A model generated the notes under the pieces. It ran no database searches, had not been told where the DNA came from, and was given only the letters and a program-made list of their open reading frames with translations. From Clostridium caldaquaticum (GTDB taxonomy: Bacteria > Bacillota > Clostridia > Clostridiales > Clostridiaceae), in contig NZ_JAMSKT010000005.1 in the NCBI RefSeq assembly GCF_023806125.1, positions 1-64,000 of the forward strand: a stretch of 64,000 nucleotides of DNA, given 5' to 3'. Positions within the stretch are counted from its first letter, which is position 1. Each line of letters opens with the position of its first letter. A program made the translations under genes and the position numbers. Positions 38,135 through 46,844 of the stretch are shown piece by piece.

Positions 38135-39151
38135 ATATTAAGTTTAAAAAGCTTTTTTACTAAAGCTGCTAAAAACAAATTTATAACCTCTGTCATTTCA
38201 ATTCTAATAGCATCATTGTTAGCTGCAGTAATATACATAAATTTAAAAACAATTACAATCACCATAGACGGAAATTCAACGCAAATAAAAACTTTCAAGA
38301 CTACTGTTCAAGCTGCCCTGAAAGAACAAAACATCCAGGTAGGACCTAAGGATAAAATTGAACCAAATTTAAATTCGAAAATATCTAATAATAGTACTAT
38401 AAATATAATTCGAGCTGTTAACGTTCTACTATCAGTAGATGATAAAGAATTAAATGTGTTAACTTCCGATGAAAATGTAGCTTCTGTTTTAAAAGCAGAA
38501 GGAATAGTACTAAGAGAGCAGGATAAAATAAGTCCTTCCATTGACACAAAATTAAGTGAAGGTTTAAAAATTAAAGTAACAAGAGTTGATACAAAAACTT
38601 TCACAGAGTCTCAGTCAATAAGCTTTAAAACTATCATTAAGAACGATAATAATCTGGCAAACACAGTAAGAAAGACTACCCAGGAAGGTCAGAATGGAGA
38701 AAAACAAATTATAACTGATGTTACATATGAAAACGGAAAAGAAGTGTCTAGAAAAGTTGTAAGTGAAAATATTGTAAAAAACCCAGTTGATAAGATTGTT
38801 GTAGTAGGAACCTTACCAGTACTGCCTATAAATAGAGGTGGAGATCCTATTCCTTATACAAAAGTTTTTAAAGCAAGAGCTACTGCATATTCACCAACAG
38901 GGGGAGCTACTTCAGCTTACACAGCTTCAGGCAGAAAAGCGGTAAGAAATCCAGATGGTTACAGCACTATTGCAGTAGACCCTTCTGTTATTCCTTATGG
39001 TACAAAACTTTTTGTACAAGGCTATGGTTTTGCTATTGCTGCTGATACTGGTTCAGCAATTAAAGGAAACACTATAGATGTTTTCTTCGATACTAAAGCC
39101 GAGGCATTAAGATGGGCTGTAAAGTATGTTAATGTTTATGTTTTAAAATGA
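38135..39151 (+). CDS. YabE-like cell wall protein: DUF348 repeats, G5 and 3D domains
   Basis: A secreted or membrane-anchored protein of about 338 residues, related to Bacillus YabE and resuscitation-factor-like lytic enzymes. A basic N terminus and one membrane segment (SVISILIASLLAAVIYI) precede two DUF348 repeats, a G5 domain and a C-terminal 3D domain (TAYSPTGG, VDPSVIPYG, AADTG, NTIDVFF) that likely cleaves peptidoglycan. AGGAGGAG at 38121-38128 has no ATG, GTG or TTG at the right distance. The codon 8 bases after AGGAGG is ATA (38135), preceded by ATT (38132). The first in-frame TTG (38216) lies inside the membrane helix. A rare start codon or a start mutation is implied. Confidence 0.8.
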   Translation: MLSLKSFFTKAAKNKFITSVISILIASLLAAVIYINLKTITITIDGNSTQIKTFKTTVQAALKEQNIQVGPKDKIEPNLNSKISNNSTINIIRAVNVLLSVDDKELNVLTSDENVASVLKAEGIVLREQDKISPSIDTKLSEGLKIKVTRVDTKTFTESQSISFKTIIKNDNNLANTVRKTTQEGQNGEKQIITDVTYENGKEVSRKVVSENIVKNPVDKIVVVGTLPVLPINRGGDPIPYTKVFKARATAYSPTGGATSAYTASGRKAVRNPDGYSTIAVDPSVIPYGTKLFVQGYGFAIAADTGSAIKGNTIDVFFDTKAEALRWAVKYVNVYVLK

Positions 39152-39158
39152 CTCAAAT

Positions 39159-39192
39159 AAAAGACAGACGAATATTTGTCTGTCTTTTATTT
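39159..39192. terminator. Bidirectional terminator after the 3D-domain gene
   Basis: AAAAGACAGAC (39159-39169) pairs with GTCTGTCTTTT (39178-39188), followed by ATTTT. It is shared with the convergent phosphodiesterase-like gene. Confidence 0.9.
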
Positions 39193-39207
39193 TAAATTAA
39201 CATTAAT

Positions 39208-40512
39208 TTATTGTAAAAATTGTTCAATAATTCTGCCGTCTGCCTCTTTTAATTCTAATCCCATTAGCTTAGCCATGGTTGGAGCTTCATCAATTAAATT
39301 CATTTCTTCAACAATTATACCTTCTTTTATTCCCTTACCGCTTGCCATAAATATAGTTGTATAGTCCTTTTTAAAAGGTGAGTAGCCATGAGAAGCTTTT
39401 GTCACATGAAGTACATGACCTACTTCCTCAGGATTTATATGTTTAATTATTTCTCCTTCTACACTATCTCCAAAATAATATCCCTTATTTGCTTCAAGCA
39501 TAAAAGCACAATCAGGGTCTGCTCCTAATTCTTCTGCCTGTTTGCTTGTATATATTGTTTCTATACATTTATGCTCATAATTAAATTTTTCTATTAAGCT
39601 ATAAATATTCCTTATTAATTTAGCATCGTTTTTATCCTTTACGTATATGTAGGCTGAACCATCACAGTTTTTCATAATTGCTTTGTAGGCTGTTATTTTT
39701 AGAGAGTTATCTAAATCTATATAACCATTTTTTCTTAAAAGTACATTCAAGTTTATAATTTTATTTTCATCTAAGCTGCTGTGATCTCCAAGTACTATTA
39801 TAGTACTATTCTCATACATATCATTTTCTTTTAAAGTTCTAATTATATCTCCTAGCCTTCTGTCATGTCTTTCTAAAGCCTCTCTTGCCTCTTTAGAATT
39901 AAAACCATGATAGTGCCTCATAGTATCTAAATCCACATAGTGAACCAAAGTTATGTCAGGTTTCTTTTCTTTAATGGTATGAAGAAGAGATTGATGTACA
40001 AAATCATCTAAATAAGGCTGTTTTAAACCTTGTCTTATATGACCAAACTTGTTATTTAAATCAATCTGATAAAGAGGACTTCCATTTAAAAGTGATACCA
40101 TTATCTGATTTTGCCAAGGCCTGTTAGCAAAAATCTCTGGAAGATTATATTGAATTTTAGATTTTGCCGTAACAGGCCATAATAGTGCAGCAACCTTCAT
40201 TCCTTTCTTTATTGCTGCATCGTACAAAGTTTCACCTTTTATATATTTTCTCTGCCAATACCAGTCTGGAGACTTTCTATTAGGCTGAAAAAGAGTATTA
40301 TTAATTATTCCATGGTTCTTAGGATACTTTCCCGTAACTATAGTTGCATGAGCTGGATAAGTAAGTGTTGGATATACACTGTATACTTTTTTGCAATAAG
40401 AAGCTTTCATTAAAAATTCTTTAAAACTTGGCAAAGCCTTTATATATTCAAAATCTTGACTTGCCAATCCATCGAAAGAAATAACAATTAAGTGTTTTAA
40501 TACCCTATCCAT
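39208..40512 (-). CDS. Alkaline phosphatase superfamily protein (nucleotide pyrophosphatase/phosphodiesterase type)
   Basis: A 434-residue protein of the type I phosphodiesterase fold. The metal-binding SFDGLASQDF, the nucleophile region YPTLTYPAHATIVTGKYP (Thr in the THA-type segment), DxDTMRHYHG, LGDHSS and KASHGYSPF match this family. There is no signal peptide, so it is probably cytoplasmic. Substrate is unknown; relatives hydrolyse nucleotide, phosphonate or sugar phosphodiesters. It is monocistronic and ends at a shared terminator. Confidence 0.88.
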   Translation of the reverse strand: MDRVLKHLIVISFDGLASQDFEYIKALPSFKEFLMKASYCKKVYSVYPTLTYPAHATIVTGKYPKNHGIINNTLFQPNRKSPDWYWQRKYIKGETLYDAAIKKGMKVAALLWPVTAKSKIQYNLPEIFANRPWQNQIMVSLLNGSPLYQIDLNNKFGHIRQGLKQPYLDDFVHQSLLHTIKEKKPDITLVHYVDLDTMRHYHGFNSKEAREALERHDRRLGDIIRTLKENDMYENSTIIVLGDHSSLDENKIINLNVLLRKNGYIDLDNSLKITAYKAIMKNCDGSAYIYVKDKNDAKLIRNIYSLIEKFNYEHKCIETIYTSKQAEELGADPDCAFMLEANKGYYFGDSVEGEIIKHINPEEVGHVLHVTKASHGYSPFKKDYTTIFMASGKGIKEGIIVEEMNLIDEAPTMAKLMGLELKEADGRIIEQFLQ

Positions 40513-40605
40513 TTAAATTATTACCTCATATATGAATATTATTATTTAAATTATATCATACTATTATTAAACTTTTTGTATAATTATAATCATTTTTTCA
40601 GCAAC

Positions 40606-40637
40606 AAAAAACCTCATCAAAATTGATGAGGTTTTTT
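40606..40637 (-). terminator. Terminator of the fructose operon
   Basis: AAAAAACCTCATC pairs with GATGAGGTTTTTT (40606-40618/40625-40637), followed on minus by six T residues. It lies just after the IIBC stop. Confidence 0.92.
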
Positions 40638-40642
40638 ATGCG

Positions 40643-42010
40643 TTATTTTTCAATTGGCTTCTTAAGTGCCATAATTAATATTGCTGAAACAACTGTACCT
40701 GCTGCTAAAGCAATTATATAAGATAATAAGCCTTTTACAACATTTGGTATTAGTAGTACCCAAATTCCACCATGAGGAACTGCTAGAGTTACACCAAATA
40801 TCATTGTAAGTGCACCTGTTACTGCAGATCCAATCATTATTGATGGAATTACTCTGAATGGGTCTGCTGCTGCAAATGGAATTGCACCTTCAGTTATAAA
40901 GGATATTCCTAAAGCCCAAGCTGCTTTTCCAGCTTCTCTTTCCTGAAGTGTAAATTTATTCTTAGCTAAAACTGTTGCTAAAGCTAAACCAAGAGGAGGC
41001 ACCATACCAGCTGCCATTACTGCTGCCATTATTGTTGATGGCTGACCAGCTGCAATTGTTGCTGTTCCAAAAGCATAAGCTGCTTTATTAACTGGACCAC
41101 CCATATCAAGTGCCATCATAAGACCTAATACTATTCCAAGTAAAACTGCACTAGTACCTTTTAATCCGTTAAGCCATGCAGCCATAGCATCATTTATTGC
41201 CTTTACAGGGCCTCCTAAAACTAAAATCATTATAAGTCCGATTATTAAAGTAGAAAGCACTGGTAAAACTAATACTGGCATTAAACCTTCCATTGTCTTA
41301 GGAAGTTTGATGTATTTCTTTAATAAAACCACTACATAACCTGCTATTAAACCTGCTATTAATGCACCTATAAAACCTGAACCAAGCTTATCTGCTAATG
41401 CACCGCCTACAAAACCTGGAACTAAACCTGGCCTGTCACCTATTGAATAAGCTATATAACCTGCAAGTACTGGTACCATAAGTCCAAAAGCTGCTTTTCC
41501 TGTTGAAAAAATTGTTTCTCCAATTGTTCCTACATTTTCATAAACATATATTCCACCAAAAGCGAAACCTAAAGCTATTAATATACCACCAGCTACTACA
41601 AAAGGTATCATAAAAGATACACCTGTCATAAGATGCTTGTAAAAACCTTTTCTAGATTCTTTCTCCTGAGCCTTTATTCTATTAACTTCTTCTGTAAGGC
41701 TTGCTGAAGGTTTAGCCTGAATTGCTTTATTGATAAGTCCTTTAGCGTCCTTTATTGCATCTTTAACTGAAACCTCAACAATAGGCATACCTGCAAATCT
41801 TGACTTGTCTACATTAGTATCAGCAGCTATTATTACTGCTTTAGCATCTTTAAGGTCTTGTTCTGAAATAACGTTTTCGGCTCCTACAGAACCTTGAGTT
41901 TCTACTTTGATCTCATGACCAAGCTCTTTTGCTGCCATTTGAAGAGCTTCTGCAGCCATGTAAGTATGGGCAATTCCGGTAGGACAAGATGTCACTGCAA
42001 CAAATTTCAT
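40643..42010 (-). CDS. fruA: PTS fructose transporter, IIBC component
   Basis: A 455-residue membrane transporter that takes up fructose and phosphorylates it to fructose 1-phosphate. The N-terminal IIB domain has the phosphocysteine C9 in AVTSCPTGIAHTYMAA. A linker (about 100-120) leads to the IIC domain with about ten membrane helices and the conserved LGIVLGLMMALDMGGPVNK segment. IIA is encoded separately just upstream, instead of fused. It is the last gene of the fruR-fruK-IIA-IIBC operon, and a long hairpin lies before its ribosome site. Confidence 0.95.
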   Translation of the reverse strand: MKFVAVTSCPTGIAHTYMAAEALQMAAKELGHEIKVETQGSVGAENVISEQDLKDAKAVIIAADTNVDKSRFAGMPIVEVSVKDAIKDAKGLINKAIQAKPSASLTEEVNRIKAQEKESRKGFYKHLMTGVSFMIPFVVAGGILIALGFAFGGIYVYENVGTIGETIFSTGKAAFGLMVPVLAGYIAYSIGDRPGLVPGFVGGALADKLGSGFIGALIAGLIAGYVVVLLKKYIKLPKTMEGLMPVLVLPVLSTLIIGLIMILVLGGPVKAINDAMAAWLNGLKGTSAVLLGIVLGLMMALDMGGPVNKAAYAFGTATIAAGQPSTIMAAVMAAGMVPPLGLALATVLAKNKFTLQEREAGKAAWALGISFITEGAIPFAAADPFRVIPSIMIGSAVTGALTMIFGVTLAVPHGGIWVLLIPNVVKGLLSYIIALAAGTVVSAILIMALKKPIEK

Positions 42011-42049
42011 AATAAATCCTCCTTTTATTTATAAAAATTTTTATATTTA

Positions 42050-42114
42050 GGTAAACATCCTGCAGTATAATATAATAAGAAAAATTCCGTTTAGTTTTCC
42101 GCAAGATGTTTACC
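42050..42114 (-). other. Long intercistronic hairpin before the IIBC gene
   Basis: GGTAAACATCCTGC (42050-42063) pairs with GCAAGATGTTTACC (42101-42114) with one mismatch, enclosing 37 bases. There is no T-run at the base, so termination is unlikely; an mRNA processing or stability role is possible. Confidence 0.6.
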
Positions 42115-42131
42115 ATTAAATATCAGATTAA

Positions 42132-42575
42132 TTATTCAAAAACTTTAATAAACTCTTCAAAGCTTTGTGCATTAAATAACTGCTCTCTGATATCAGAATG
42201 CATAAGCTTTCTTGATATTTCACTTAATGCTCTTAAATGTAAATCGCTGGACTCTTGTGGCACACCTATTAAAAAGAAGAGATGAGCTGGCTTATCATCC
42301 ATTGACTGATAATCTATTCCCTTATCGCTTCTTCCAAATACTATAGAAGCCTCTTTTACAGCATCGCTTTTACCATGAGGTATTGCTATACCCATACCTA
42401 TTCCTGTTGAAAACTCTTCTTCTCTTTTTAGTACAGCCTGTTTAAACTTATCCTTATCTATAACCTTACCATCAGCTACCATCATATCTATAAGTTCATC
42501 CAGTACTTCGTTTTTTGTTGAAGCTTTCAAATTAAAATTAACTCTTTCTTTAGAAAACATATCCTTTGTGCTCAT
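42132..42575 (-). CDS. PTS fructose IIA component
   Basis: A 147-residue cytoplasmic phosphocarrier that accepts phosphate from HPr and passes it to the IIB domain. The phosphohistidine is H67 in GIGMGIAIPHGKSDAV. Length is that of a free fructose/mannitol-type IIA domain. GGAGGT precedes the ATG. It lies 17 bases downstream of fruK and 121 bases upstream of the IIBC gene. Confidence 0.95.
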   Translation of the reverse strand: MSTKDMFSKERVNFNLKASTKNEVLDELIDMMVADGKVIDKDKFKQAVLKREEEFSTGIGMGIAIPHGKSDAVKEASIVFGRSDKGIDYQSMDDKPAHLFFLIGVPQESSDLHLRALSEISRKLMHSDIREQLFNAQSFEEFIKVFE

Positions 42576-42592
42576 TTACAGTTACCTCCATG

Positions 42593-43522
42593 TTAATATA
42601 ATTTTACATCAACTTTATTTATTAACTGCTCTACTTGACTTATAGTGCATGCTTCTGTGCCTTCCAAAGATACTGCTGCTGCTCCGCTAGCATTTGCAAA
42701 TTTTAATGTATCTACATCATTAAGACCATTGATTACACAGTATACTAATGCGGCTACCATAGAATCGCCCGCACCTACTGTACTTTTTACAGGTACTTTT
42801 AACCCTTCACATTTATATACTTTATCCTTTGTTACATAAATTGCTCCCTTTTCTCCTAAGGATACAAGTATCTTTTCTATTCCATCTTCAATAAGTTTTT
42901 TTGAAACGTTAATTATAGTATCTTCAGATTCATCTTGAAGATTCATAAGTTTGCTTAATTCATGTATATTAGGCTTAATAATATCTGGCTTTTCTTTAAG
43001 TCCAGCTTCCAAAAGCTTACCTTCTGCATCCAGTATAGTTGCTGCCCCTTTGAGCTTTGCTATTTTAATTAATCTTGCATATATATCTGTAGGTATTGAA
43101 GGACTGCTTCCGCCGGATAAAACTACTATGTCTCCCTTGCTGCAAATACTTTCAAAAGTTTTAATAAATTCATCAAGTTCTATGCTGTCAATAAAAGGAC
43201 CAGCTTCGTTTATATCTGTATAAACTTTATTTACATTGTCAACCACTTTAACATTGGTTCTTGTACTCTCTTTAATTTTAATAAATTTAGAACTTATACC
43301 TCTTGCTTTAAGTTCATCCTGAAAGTATTTTTCCCATACTCCGCCTAAAAATCCTGTACATATAGAATCTATTCCAAAGTTTTTTAAAACCTTTGATACA
43401 TTTATACCTTTTCCTCCAATATCGTGTCTTATACTAGATACTCTATTTACACTTCCTAGGGTAAAGTTATCAATGGTTAAGGTCTTATCAACTGCTGGAT
43501 TTAATGTTACTGTTATTACCAT
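42593..43522 (-). CDS. fruK: 1-phosphofructokinase
   Basis: A 309-residue PfkB-family sugar kinase that converts fructose 1-phosphate to fructose 1,6-bisphosphate. It has TLNPAVDKT at the N terminus, the substrate-binding GGKGINVSKVLKNFG and the catalytic VGAGDSMVA segment. Together with PTS genes on both sides this fixes the 1-phosphofructokinase role. It follows the fruR stop closely. Confidence 0.95.
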   Translation of the reverse strand: MVITVTLNPAVDKTLTIDNFTLGSVNRVSSIRHDIGGKGINVSKVLKNFGIDSICTGFLGGVWEKYFQDELKARGISSKFIKIKESTRTNVKVVDNVNKVYTDINEAGPFIDSIELDEFIKTFESICSKGDIVVLSGGSSPSIPTDIYARLIKIAKLKGAATILDAEGKLLEAGLKEKPDIIKPNIHELSKLMNLQDESEDTIINVSKKLIEDGIEKILVSLGEKGAIYVTKDKVYKCEGLKVPVKSTVGAGDSMVAALVYCVINGLNDVDTLKFANASGAAAVSLEGTEACTISQVEQLINKVDVKLY

Positions 43523-43547
43523 ATATCCTAACCACCTTTATACAAAT

Positions 43548-44306
43548 TTATTTTATTATGATTTCAACTCCTGCATCTTGAAAATCCTTAATAACTGCTT
43601 CATCCAAATCATTATTTGTTATTATAGCAGTCACAGCTCTGATAGAGCAGATTACTGAAAAACTTACCTGATTGAATTTTGAACTGTCAGCAACAATAAA
43701 AACCTTATTTGCTACATTCATCATTGCCTTTTTTATTTGAGCCTCAGTAAAATTCGGAGTAGTTATACCTTCTTCCAGAGAGATACCATTAGCTCCAATA
43801 AAAGCTTTATCTACTCTGAAGTTTTTTAATGTAACTTCACCGGTATGTCCAACCATAGCTCTAGTATTTTTTCTTAAGATGCCTCCGGTAACAATAAGTT
43901 CTACATCATCCCTGTTTGAAAGTACTGAAGCAATATCGATTGAATTTGTTACAACGGTAATATTTTTTGCCTCAATGGATTTTGCAATTTCCAGAGTTGT
44001 TGTACCTGAATCTAAAATTATAATATCTTCATCTTCAATCATTGATGCTGCTATTTTAGCTATTGTAGTTTTTTCTTCATGTTTTTTATCTTCTTTTTCC
44101 TTAAATGTAGGTTCAAAGCTGGTTTTTTTAGCTTCTACAGCTCCTCCATGAGTCCTCATGAGAAGTCCTTTAACCTCCATATCCTGAAGGTCTCTTCTTA
44201 TTGTAGATTCTGACACATTAAAAATCTCTGCCAGCTCATTAACCTTTATACTGCTTTTTTGTTTTAATAATTCTACAATTTTTTCTTGCCTTACCTCAGC
44301 AAACAA
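43548..44306 (-). CDS. fruR: DeoR-family repressor of the fructose operon
   Basis: A 252-residue regulator. The N-terminal helix-turn-helix SIKVNELAEIFNVSESTIRRDLQDM is that of DeoR; cut motifs SIKVNELAEIF and SESTIRRDL show it. The C-terminal sugar-phosphate sensor keeps DSGTTTLEIA and TGGILR. It probably responds to fructose 1-phosphate. A TTG start at 44306 gives the usual FAEVRQEKI N terminus with GAGTGG upstream; the ATG at 44321 has no ribosome site and lies in the operator. It is the first gene of the operon and likely autoregulated. Confidence 0.9.
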   Translation of the reverse strand: MFAEVRQEKIVELLKQKSSIKVNELAEIFNVSESTIRRDLQDMEVKGLLMRTHGGAVEAKKTSFEPTFKEKEDKKHEEKTTIAKIAASMIEDEDIIILDSGTTTLEIAKSIEAKNITVVTNSIDIASVLSNRDDVELIVTGGILRKNTRAMVGHTGEVTLKNFRVDKAFIGANGISLEEGITTPNFTEAQIKKAMMNVANKVFIVADSSKFNQVSFSVICSIRAVTAIITNNDLDEAVIKDFQDAGVEIIIK

Positions 44307-44320
44307 ATTAACCACTCTCA

Positions 44321-44360
44321 TTTTTGATTATTTATTCACATTTATGATTATTTATGATTA
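44321..44360 (-). promoter_or_regulatory. 10-bp phased repeats, probable FruR operator
   Basis: On plus, TTTTTGATTA (44321), TTTATTCACA (44331), TTTATGATTA (44341) and TTTATGATTA (44351) form a 10-base-period array; three of the four units match and the second is degenerate. It covers the -10 box and start point of the fru promoter, and its period equals one helical turn. DeoR-type regulators often bind such direct repeats. Confidence 0.65.
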
Positions 44361-44395
44361 TAAAGCATATTGTATTCAATGTCAATACGTTTTCA
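44357..44395 (-). promoter_or_regulatory. fru operon promoter with overlapping cre-like site
   Basis: The minus strand has perfect -35 TTGACA (44380-44385), a 17-base spacer and perfect -10 TATAAT (44357-44362). A cre-like sequence TGAAAACGTATTGACA (44380-44395) overlaps the -35 box, with two mismatches to the CcpA consensus. Carbon catabolite control is therefore plausible. Confidence 0.75.
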
Positions 44396-44658
44396 CGCAT
44401 ATTTCTACTAAATTTTCATTTATTTTTACAATTTTATAAAACTATCATAAATATGCACAAATGTTCAAAATAATCAATTTGAACATATTTTAAAATTAAA
44501 GTTCTTTTGTAATAGATTTATATTTATAAACTTATTATCTGCAAATTTATCTTTTTTATTTTACTTATGTGCAATTTAATTTTTTCATTTTAACTAAATT
44601 AATATCCTGAATTATATATAAAAAAATGGTTATCCTAATATGTAAATATTTGTTATAA
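44396..44658. other. AT-rich divergent gap between fruR and the phosphoesterase gene
   Basis: Beyond the fru promoter, no gene or recognised RNA was found. It must contain the promoter for the plus-strand phosphoesterase, but no convincing -35/-10 pair stands out. Confidence 0.5.
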
Positions 44659-44673
44659 GTGAAGGTATTAGAT

Positions 44674-45663
44674 ATGAAACTATTTTATAGAAAGATAATA
44701 ATTACTATTGCTGCATTATGCTCAATTTTGTTTTTTTCTATTACCTACAGCAAGGATAAAGACACATCGGAGAAACCTGAACTTAAATTTAGAAATGATG
44801 GAACCTTTAAAATAATTCAATTTGCAGATATTCAAGATGGTGCCGATATCGATAAAAGAACTATTGCTCTTATGGAAAGAATTTTAGATTATGAAAAGCC
44901 TGACCTTGTGGTTCTTACTGGTGACAATATAGACGGCAGCTGCAAATCCGAGTCAGATGTTAGAAAAGCTATTGATAATATTGCTAAGCCAATGGAAACA
45001 AGACATATACCTTGGGCTGTGGTTTTTGGAAACCATGATACTGACCACGGAAAAATGAGCAAGAAAGAAATGATGAAGGTGTATATGTCCTATCCTTATA
45101 ATATAAGTCAGGAAGGGCTTAGCAATTCTGATAGAGTAGGAAACTATAATCTTCTTATAAAAGCTTCCAAAGGTTCTGCTCCTGCTTTTAATATTTATAT
45201 GCTTGACTCAGGAGGCTACCTAAGCGATACGAAAGAATACGACTGGATTAAACCAAATCAAATAGCCTGATATAAAAGCACAGCAGATAAATTAAAAGAA
45301 CAATATAATAAGACAATACCTGCTTTGATGTTTTTTCACATTCCTCTTCCTGAGTGGAAAAAGGCATGGGACAGTGGTAATGCCGTTGGAGAAAGAAACG
45401 AAGAAGAATCGGCTCCAAAAGTTAATTCCGGACTTTTTAACGAAGTTTTAAAGTCTGGAGATGTTAAAGGAATATTCGTAGGACATGACCACACAAACGA
45501 CTATATTGGAGAACTTAATGGCATCAAACTTGGTTATTCTAGAAACATAGGCTACGGTACTTACGGAAAAAATGGATTTTCACGAGGAGCCAGAGTATTT
45601 CTAATCAACGAAGCTAACCCTTCAAGATTTAATACTTGGATGAGGCTTGAATCAGATTTTTAA
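44674..45663 (+). pseudogene. Calcineurin-like metallophosphoesterase, interrupted by in-frame TGA
   Basis: One reading frame of 330 codons broken by a TGA at 45268-45270. Upstream are a signal peptide-like hydrophobic stretch (ITIAALCSILFFSITYS) and the metal motifs FADIQDG, LTGDNIDG and FGNHDTDHG. Downstream in the same frame are FFHIPLPEW and GHDHTN. The stop falls in NQIA*YKSTADKL, where relatives usually have Trp, so TGG to TGA is the simplest cause. Without read-through the N-terminal product lacks two metal-binding histidine motifs. Start is ATG 44674 after GAAGGT; GTG at 44659 is less likely. The rest shows no decay, so the change is recent, or a sequencing error. Confidence 0.85.
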
Positions 45664-46712
45664 AAATATCCTGATTTTCTTATACTTATAACTGCATTTT
45701 TTACAATAGCATATATAGGAACTACTGCAAAAGCTGCATAAGGCCCTGCTACAGCTATTGCTCCTATTACAAGAAAAATGTCAGTTAAAGGATGTATTTT
45801 CATGGTTTTAGCCATGATTGTAGGAACCACAATCCTTCCTTTTAATGTCTGCACGATGATAAATAAAGCGACAAGCTTTAAAAACATAGCTGTACCCATG
45901 CTTATAGCTATTACCACAGGAATTATCATGGAGATAAAGAAACCTACAAAAGGAATAAAAGCAAGAATAAAAGTTATTGCAGACAGAAGTATAGCATTAG
46001 GTAAACCTATGATTTTATAACCTGCAAATATCATTAAACTTAAGCATAATGCCACCTTTGCCTGACCTATAACATAATGGTTAAGTATGCTGTCACTATC
46101 TGAAATTATTTCATCAGAAATTTTTTTATACTTCTCCGGTATTAAAACAAGTAATTTTTCTTTAAATTTATGACCATCTTTAAGCATATAAAACACAATA
46201 ATTATTATAACGAAAATTATAGAAAATGTATTCATAAAATATGCTCCAACTCTCATAAAGCTTCGCCCTATATGCTGCACATAGTTTTTAGCCATACTAG
46301 CCAGCAATGAGTAAACTTCATTAATATTTATAAACTGATTAATAAAACTTACAACCCCATCCATCTGCTTCTTATCATTAATAATAACTGATAATTGCTG
46401 CACAAGCTGTCTGAATTGTCCATAAGCGTACCTGCTAAAATACGCTGTGATGCCGCCTAAAACAAACATACAAATTACTAAAGTAAGAAGACTTGCTTTA
46501 CCTCTTTTTATACCTTTTTTTATAAAAATATTATTAAGAGGTCTTATTAAATAGAAAAAAAGTACAGAAATAAACAGTGGAATTAAAAATGTTTTTATAG
46601 CTGCTACTGTTAATCTTTGAATACAATTTATCTTTCCTAAAAGTATTAAGGATATCAATATTAAATTTATAACAACAAAAATATAAATTAATTTTTTACA
46701 TATAAATAACAT
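45660..46712 (-). CDS. AI-2E family transporter
   Basis: A 350-residue membrane protein with about eight hydrophobic segments in the AI-2E/PerM family. The C-terminal half with ITFILAFIPFVGFFISMIIP, its part PFVGFF and the KIHPLTDIFLVIGAIAVAGP stretch are typical. Members have been linked to autoinducer-2 export or to sodium/proton antiport, so the substrate is open. AGGGGG precedes the ATG. Its 3' end overlaps by 4 bases with the end of the convergent phosphoesterase gene. Confidence 0.88.
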   Translation of the reverse strand: MLFICKKLIYIFVVINLILISLILLGKINCIQRLTVAAIKTFLIPLFISVLFFYLIRPLNNIFIKKGIKRGKASLLTLVICMFVLGGITAYFSRYAYGQFRQLVQQLSVIINDKKQMDGVVSFINQFININEVYSLLASMAKNYVQHIGRSFMRVGAYFMNTFSIIFVIIIIVFYMLKDGHKFKEKLLVLIPEKYKKISDEIISDSDSILNHYVIGQAKVALCLSLMIFAGYKIIGLPNAILLSAITFILAFIPFVGFFISMIIPVVIAISMGTAMFLKLVALFIIVQTLKGRIVVPTIMAKTMKIHPLTDIFLVIGAIAVAGPYAAFAVVPIYAIVKNAVISIRKSGYF

Positions 46713-46806
46713 TCATTTCAACCCCCTTGTAGCAGTTTTAATAAAACACAAAGTTCATAATAATATTTTTTCTAAATATGGACATTTAAATACACTGATT
46801 GCACTA

Positions 46807-46838
46807 AAAAAACTTCCTCTGAAATTTGAGGAAGTTTT
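46807..46838 (-). terminator. Terminator after the LysM protein gene
   Basis: AAAAACTTCCTC pairs with GAGGAAGTTTTT, followed on minus by a T-rich tail. It lies just after the LysM gene stop. Confidence 0.88.
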
Positions 46839-46844
46839 TCAATA

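Noticed and set aside
44659-44673. GTG start for the phosphoesterase
   Set aside because: The GAAGGT ribosome site lies between this GTG and the ATG at 44674, so the ATG is the better start.
45268-45270. TGA as a selenocysteine codon
   Set aside because: Relatives seem to have Trp here, not Cys. The position is not catalytic, and no SECIS-like hairpin was obvious right after it.
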